47,133 nucleotides of DNA from Methylococcales bacterium. Lineage in GTDB: Bacteria > Pseudomonadota > Gammaproteobacteria > Methylococcales > Methylomonadaceae. This document shows, in pieces, positions 43,363-47,133 of this stretch; within the stretch, counting starts at the first letter, position 1; every line of letters begins with the position of its first letter. The DNA lies in assembly GCA_028714175.1 (NCBI GenBank), contig JAQTMV010000010.1:1-47133 (forward strand). Direction: 5' to 3'. The notes below the pieces were generated by a model, which made no database searches, was not told the origin of the DNA, and worked only from the letters and a program-made list of their open reading frames with translations. The position numbers and the translations under genes were made by a program.

Positions 43363-44184
43363 TTACCAGAACCCCGTCAGCCCAATAAATGGACCGTTCA
43401 TGGTCACATCGGCGGCCGCGCCGCCCTTTTCTACGTCCACATTCAAAGCCTTGTAACCCGCCTCCACTGAGGAGGGCACACCAAACAGGGTGGTGCGGTA
43501 TCCTACTGCCCCAAGCGCGGCCCCGGTGAAGTTCACATTATCCGCGCCGAAACCACCGACATTGCCGTCCAATAACAGGAACCACTTTGGCAGGAATTCC
43601 GCAACGATCCGGCCGCCTATCACCGGAGCAGTACTGGACGTGTTGGCGGAAGCGGTGCCGTTATTCTTGGAATCGACTTGGGTGCCCAGCCATATGGTCC
43701 GTCCACCGGCATAGATGTCGAGGATGTTGGAACGCGCTTCTTCCCAGTGGGCGACGTTTCCCGAGGCTGGAGAACCGAACAGGCGGTACGACACTCCGTA
43801 ATCCATGATTCCCAAATCTATTGACGAGCCCTTGCTGACCCTATCGAAACGGGGCTCGAAATCCATCCCCATGTAATTGCCATCCAGGTAGAACCCCAGC
43901 CGTTCGTAATGGGCTTCTAAACGGCCATTAAAAGCCATCGGGAAACTGCTCATTTTATCGGCGATATCGATGAAGCTCAAATCGAACGACTCGCTGAGCG
44001 GCCCGGCGGAAATATTGCCGTTTACCCCTGGAAACCACATGTAGAGTGTGAGATTGAATGCCCAGGGATCTTGAACGGCACCGCCTTTTGAAGTTCCAGC
44101 GCCGTGGACGCCAGAGGCCGCCGCCAATGCGGCTACCAGAGCCAAGGGTTTGAAAAACGCGAAAAAACCGGTTTTTACGATCAT
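43363..44184 (-). CDS. Outer-membrane beta-barrel protein
   Basis: This 273-residue protein has a signal peptide (to about 28, SGVHGA-GTSK). The body alternates hydrophobic and polar residues: WAFNLTLYMWFPGVNGNISA, FNGRLEAHYERLGFYLDGNY, DYGVSYRLFG and SVEAGYKALNVDVEKGGAAA. It ends GPFIGLTGFW with a C-terminal aromatic residue, as in autonomous outer-membrane barrels. No substrate can be assigned. Two other envelope genes lie just downstream on the same strand. Confidence 0.8.
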   Translation of the reverse strand: MIVKTGFFAFFKPLALVAALAAASGVHGAGTSKGGAVQDPWAFNLTLYMWFPGVNGNISAGPLSESFDLSFIDIADKMSSFPMAFNGRLEAHYERLGFYLDGNYMGMDFEPRFDRVSKGSSIDLGIMDYGVSYRLFGSPASGNVAHWEEARSNILDIYAGGRTIWLGTQVDSKNNGTASANTSSTAPVIGGRIVAEFLPKWFLLLDGNVGGFGADNVNFTGAALGAVGYRTTLFGVPSSVEAGYKALNVDVEKGGAAADVTMNGPFIGLTGFW

Positions 44185-44223
44185 ATAAAGTTCTCCTTGA
44201 TTTTTGAGTCCCGAAGGCTATCG

Positions 44224-44267
44224 TTGTGCTTATTCTACCAGCATTTTGTGCGTATTCTACCAGCATT
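44224..44267. repeat. 22-bp tandem duplication upstream of the barrel gene
   Basis: TTGTGC(T/G)TATTCTACCAGCATT occurs twice head to tail (44224-44245 and 44246-44267) just upstream of the start at 44184. The second copy continues into 44268-44294, which resembles 45254-45279 (see findings). Confidence 0.75.
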
Positions 44268-44296
44268 AAATGGTGCGCATCGTGTATCCCACATGG

Positions 44297-44500
44297 CTAT
44301 TTCCCGATTAAAGCAAGGGCTTTGTGCAGCGGGGTGTTTGAAACCTTGATGGTTCCTTCCAGTGGGTCATTTAATTCCAGGATAAGATAAATGTCAGTTT
44401 GCGTGTGATGCTCGGATAGAACCAAACGGAGGTATGAACCCAGCACCATTCCACAGAGCATAAAGATAAGAATAATCAACGCAATTAATGGTGCTGACAC
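44297..44500 (-). pseudogene. DUF4239 (bestrophin-like) gene reduced by an in-frame internal deletion
   Basis: The 67-codon frame joins two separate parts of a DUF4239 protein, which is normally about 250 residues. Residues 1-36 (MSAPLIALIILIFMLCGMVL, then YLRLVLSEHH) match the N-terminal helix and the RAVLPEHH-type motif. Residues 38-67 (LILELNDPLEGTIKVSNTPL, then ALALIGK) match the C-terminal end. The middle with most membrane helices is missing. The frame survived, so a one-helix peptide could still be made, but the original function is gone. Similarity is from memory. Confidence 0.6.
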
Positions 44501-44835
44501 CGGTTACCTTCCTCTAGTATCGCCGAACTATCATTAATCGCCCTTATAGATATAAAACCTTGTGTCATTTGTTAACCTGATAATTTAAAACTTTTTTATA
44601 GTTCCCACGCCAGAGCGCTCGTCGTTATACACAAGTATGTTCAAGCCCGTCATTCATGCCAAAATCCACCACTCCATCTGTAGGCCGGAATAAGCCTGTT
44701 GCACGAAAGCGAAAACATGCGTTTCCGGCACACCGCTCGGATTGCCGGAAACGCCCGTCCGGCGCTTCGCTCTTCGACAAGGTCTGGACAGGCTTGGTCG
44801 AGCTTATTCCGGCCTACGTCTATTTTGCCGCCATA
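44501..44835. repeat. Gene-free interval with a nested palindromic element (44681-44817)
   Basis: GTAGGCCGGAATAAGC at 44681-44696 is repeated in perfect inversion at 44802-44817. Inside, GCGTTTCCGGCA (44720-44731) pairs perfectly with TGCCGGAAACGC (44743-44754). The 137-bp element could extrude as a cruciform and has the look of a MITE or compound REP element. A rightward frame across it is an artefact of the repeat. 44501-44680 shows nothing recognisable. Confidence 0.75.
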
Positions 44836-45085
44836 TTACATAGATTGCTTTATTTTCTTTAATTCCTGTAATGCCTGGGCGCAACCGACCCTAAGTTCTT
44901 CCTTTTGTGCCATCAGGCACTCCTTGATCTGGCCGCCCCCTGGTTCCACGTTTGGACAGAGCCTCTCAATGTCGGGTTTGCAATAGGTTTTGAGCGCTTG
45001 AATTTCCGCATCTAGTGCTGATTCCTGAGCGAAGTTGGACATGAGATACTAAGAGTAATAGGATTGTTGTACGAATGATCTTCAT
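44836..45085 (-). pseudogene. Secreted Cys-rich-repeat protein gene with a frameshift after the signal peptide
   Basis: The ATG at 45085 encodes MKIIRTTILLLLVS, the start of a signal peptide. The frame then drifts into unrelated sequence. One base out, MSNFAQES completes a plausible signal peptide (cleavage NFA-QES) and leads into ALDAEIQALKTYCKPDIERL, CPNVEPGGGQIKECL and LRVGCAQALQELKKIKQ. This is the Cys-rich repeat found in small periplasmic proteins. The frameshift lies at about 45040-45048. It may be a true mutation or a sequence error. The short frame from 45042 alone would lack export information. Confidence 0.7.
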
Positions 45086-45251
45086 TGTAGCGTCCTCAAA
45101 TAGTTGTGGAAAAGCGTTTGTCGCGATAATACTTGATATAAGCTTAATCCTGCACAGCCCCGCCTCTTTCAATACAAAATAAGTTTAAAAGAGCACTGTA
45201 TTTCTAACGGAAAATGAACCCGGAAGGTACGTTGTGCGTATCTTCCGGCAT

Positions 45252-45642
45252 TTAATGGTAAGCATGTCGTACCTTACATGGCTGATCGGGGCCGTCGCAC
45301 CAAGTCCAGACCAGCAGCGGCGCCACGCCCGGCCACAACAGCAAGTCTCCCAGAGATACCCGTCCGTGCCGAGGTATGCGAGGTACAGCGCAATCAGTAC
45401 GTTGTAGAGCAACATCGCCCAAAAAGCCTGCGAGCCGGTCTCGGCCAGCACGCCAAACCCAGCGCGAGCAACGCGATGCCGAAGCATCGGCCTAGCTGTG
45501 TCGCCGCACCGGAGGCCTCCAAGCCGAAAAGCAAGTTGACGACGATTGCCGTATCAATCATCAGAAAGAGACCGGTGCCGGCTTCCATAACTGTGGCGAA
45601 GGCGAGGAGCTTCCTCTGAGTATTGAGGCTCGTTGCATTCAC
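45252..45642 (-). pseudogene. Small membrane protein gene broken by two frameshifts
   Basis: The GTG at 45642 has a strong GGAGG sequence upstream. Frame one encodes LLAFATVMEAGTGLFLMIDT and VVNLLFGLEASGAATQLGRC, ending LLALGLACWP. Frame two continues with SQAFWAMLLYNVLIALYLAY and LGTDGYL. Frame three continues with GDLLLWPGVAPLLVWTW, ending at 45252-45254. Together they restore a four-helix membrane protein of about 130 residues. Shifts lie near 45425 and 45350. The function of this family is unknown to me. Confidence 0.6.
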
Positions 45643-45698
45643 GGGTACCCTCCGAACTGTTTCGCCGCCACGGTGCTCGTCTCGCTGCTGGTCCATTT

Positions 45699-46824
45699 TT
45701 AGTCTCGCGCTTTGGCGACCACTGCTGCCGCCTTCTTCTGATTCTCTGCGGCCAACTGCTCAGGCCCGAGCTTATAGTTCGGCTTATCGATTGCCCCGGT
45801 GAAGCGAAAGGTGAACTCATAGGCGAGGTTGTCTACCGCCGTGCGGGTATCAATCCCAATGTCGAAAGTCTCGTCGATGGTCATCATTATCGGAATCGGT
45901 GCGTAATCGTCTTCCTGGCGACCTCTTTGCCATCAACCAAGAGCACGCCAGTGCCACCCTTACCGGGGCCGGGGCCGTCATATTTGAAGTCGAACACGAG
46001 GGTGTGCTTGCCCGCGCTGAGCGAACTAACGTCTTCCCACCTGAAACGCTCCAGATCTAACAAGTTATAGATGAACACAGGTCTGCGTTTGCCAATTCCA
46101 AACAGGCCGGTAGCAAATATGGCAACCACCTAGAGCTTGGAGAATAGCAACATTCCCTGGCCAACCTGCACTCTCCAGAGCGGCCAAGCCTTTTACCGCG
46201 CCAGACAAGAAGCAAACCCAGAACGAACAACCCCAAACCGACTGCTGTAAACAACCGGCCTTTGAGCCAATTGAAACTATGGCTCAGGAAGAGGCCGTAG
46301 CCGCCGAAGCGTCCGCCCAAAGTCGCGATCATGCCCCCCACGCCGCTCTCGGGGATCGTCACGTCGGCGGTGATGGTGTATTCCCGGTCCAGAATGCTGG
46401 GCGCATTGCCGAGGGGAATGCCGGCATTCACACCGGTGTAGGTGAATTCAGTTCGCCCGGCAACTGCGTTCGGCCGCGGCGTCAGCAAGCCTGCAAAGGC
46501 TCTGTTATCCAAGGGGAAGACGTTGTATTTCGCCGACTCGGTCTGAAACAACGCCTGCAACTCCTTTAGCTTGCCGGGATTCTTGGCGGCAAGATCGTTG
46601 TTTTGCAAGTAGACTTCGGTGATGTTATAGAGTTCCCACTGGTAGCCAGTGGCGAGGTCGGGCAACTTGCCCGTTGCCAAGAGCCAGACCGGGGAAGGCG
46701 GCGACGTGTTGGCCATCCACCCGTCATGGTAGATTCCGCGGTTGCCGCCCAGCTCGAAATACTGCGTTTCGCGCGTGGAGGGCTTGTTGGCATTGGCCGG
46801 GTCGAACGTGTAAGCCATGCTCAC
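45699..46824 (-). pseudogene. 3' relic of an arylsulfatase gene with a 173-bp insertion and a frameshift
   Basis: The first part (MAYTFDPANANKPSTRETQY, FELGGNRGIYHDGWMA, GYQWELYNITEVYLQNNDLA and FGGYGLFLSHSFNWLKG) is the C-terminal half of a large arylsulfatase. The N-terminal half, with the formylglycine Cys/Ser site, is absent. At 46085-46257 about 173 foreign bp separate LKG from RPVFIYNLLDLERFRW. A later one-base shift near 45900 separates GKEVARKT from MMTIDETFDIGIDTRTAVD. The end, LGPEQLAAENQKKAAAVVAK, is typical. The 5' break abuts a CTCAGGACAGGC repeat. The insert encodes a hydrophobic stretch (LFTAVGLGLFVLGLLLVWRG) of unknown origin. Confidence 0.75.
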
Positions 46825-46991
46825 GCCTTCGACTTTGCTCAGGACAGGCTTTTACCGGGCATGAAGGACTGAATACATGTAGCAAACCGCCCTTGCCAAG
46901 GGATAGCAAACTAAGCGGCACAAGACAAAGCTTACCGGTTTATGAACCTGCGGTATATGTCAATGATTTTGAGACACCCGTTATAAGAATA

Positions 46992-47132
46992 TTAGTGTAG
47001 ATCGACTGTACCGTTTTCCTGGTCGTGAGCCTCCTTTACCGTCCGTGGAAGGGGCGGGTTAATCCAAGCGGCTTCAGGCACGGCTTGGGCGTTGGGTTGG
47101 CGGTTTTTGAAGCGTTCCGGATTGCGCTCGAA
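46992..47132 (-). pseudogene. C-terminal end of an IS3-type transposase (runs off the window)
   Basis: The leftward frame entering from the right edge reads FERNPERFKNRQPNAQAVPE and AAWINPPLPRT, and stops at 46992-46994. The NPERF ... AWINPP pattern is the usual end of the integrase-core ORF of IS3-family elements. Whether the rest is intact lies outside the window. The interval 46825-46991 contains only a REP-like sequence and nothing else recognised. Confidence 0.55.
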
Positions 47133-47133
47133 T

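Noticed and set aside
44656-44862. 68-codon rightward frame
   Set aside because: It lies within the nested palindrome and ends in the antisense of the Cys-rich gene.
1-47133. tRNA or rRNA genes
   Set aside because: I saw no cloverleaf with a GTTCGA-type T-loop and CCA end, and no rRNA-like conserved stretch on either strand; a covariance-model scan would be decisive.

Overview
The window looks like a chromosome segment from a gammaproteobacterial methanotroph of the order Methylococcales. Three things point there. First, a bacterial sterol cluster (squalene monooxygenase, oxidosqualene cyclase, and a CYP51 fused to a ferredoxin, an arrangement known from Methylococcus capsulatus). Second, a pyrophosphate-dependent phosphofructokinase of the kind used in the RuMP cycle of methanotrophs. 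Third, the gammaproteobacterial order rsmB-fmt-def / lysM-dprA-smg-topA. Species assignment is inference; no rRNA or tRNA gene is visible.

Layout. 1-500: relics of an IS630-type transposase and a higBA toxin-antitoxin pair, running into the 3' end of rsmB. 379-8563: intact housekeeping block, with rsmB, fmt and def leftward and a LysM protein, dprA, smg and topA rightward from one divergent centre; a heptamer-repeat element fills the smg-topA gap. 8770-10260: a graveyard of an integrase-type transposase relic, a truncated RTX protein gene and an internally deleted IS1182-type transposase. 10281-18767: leftward metabolic and cell-biology genes (a 1318-residue FAD/Fe-S dehydrogenase, a bacterial dynamin, PPi-PFK). 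19197-25097: leftward sterol operon. 25391-28614: glycine-zipper lipoprotein, Rap1a-like protein and a large MscS-family channel. 28615-36568: repeats, a DUF4410 lipoprotein, and a second MscS gene split by a complete 4650-bp Tn3-family transposon that carries tnpA, tnpR and a toxin-antitoxin pair. 36711-44500: an envelope-protein region of lipoproteins, outer-membrane barrels and secreted repeat proteins. 44297-47133: decayed genes (DUF4239 relic, frameshifted Cys-rich protein, frameshifted membrane protein, arylsulfatase relic, IS3 transposase end).

How it works together. The sterol operon supplies three consecutive chemical steps: squalene to oxidosqualene, to a lanosterol-type tetracycle, to the 14-demethylated sterol. 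An NTF2-like protein of unknown role is translationally nested between cyclase and CYP51. PPi-PFK serves sugar-phosphate interconversion. The most unusual module is at 39612-41632: two secreted proteins made of 17-residue Gly/Ser/Ala/aromatic repeats flank a DUF2092 lipoprotein, beside a DUF4410 lipoprotein. This looks like a small envelope or surface-layer system with no assigned function. The right-hand third also contains a truncated pentameric ligand-gated channel ectodomain. The abundance of relics there, and at 1-500 and 8.7-10.3 kb, marks accessory DNA in decay.
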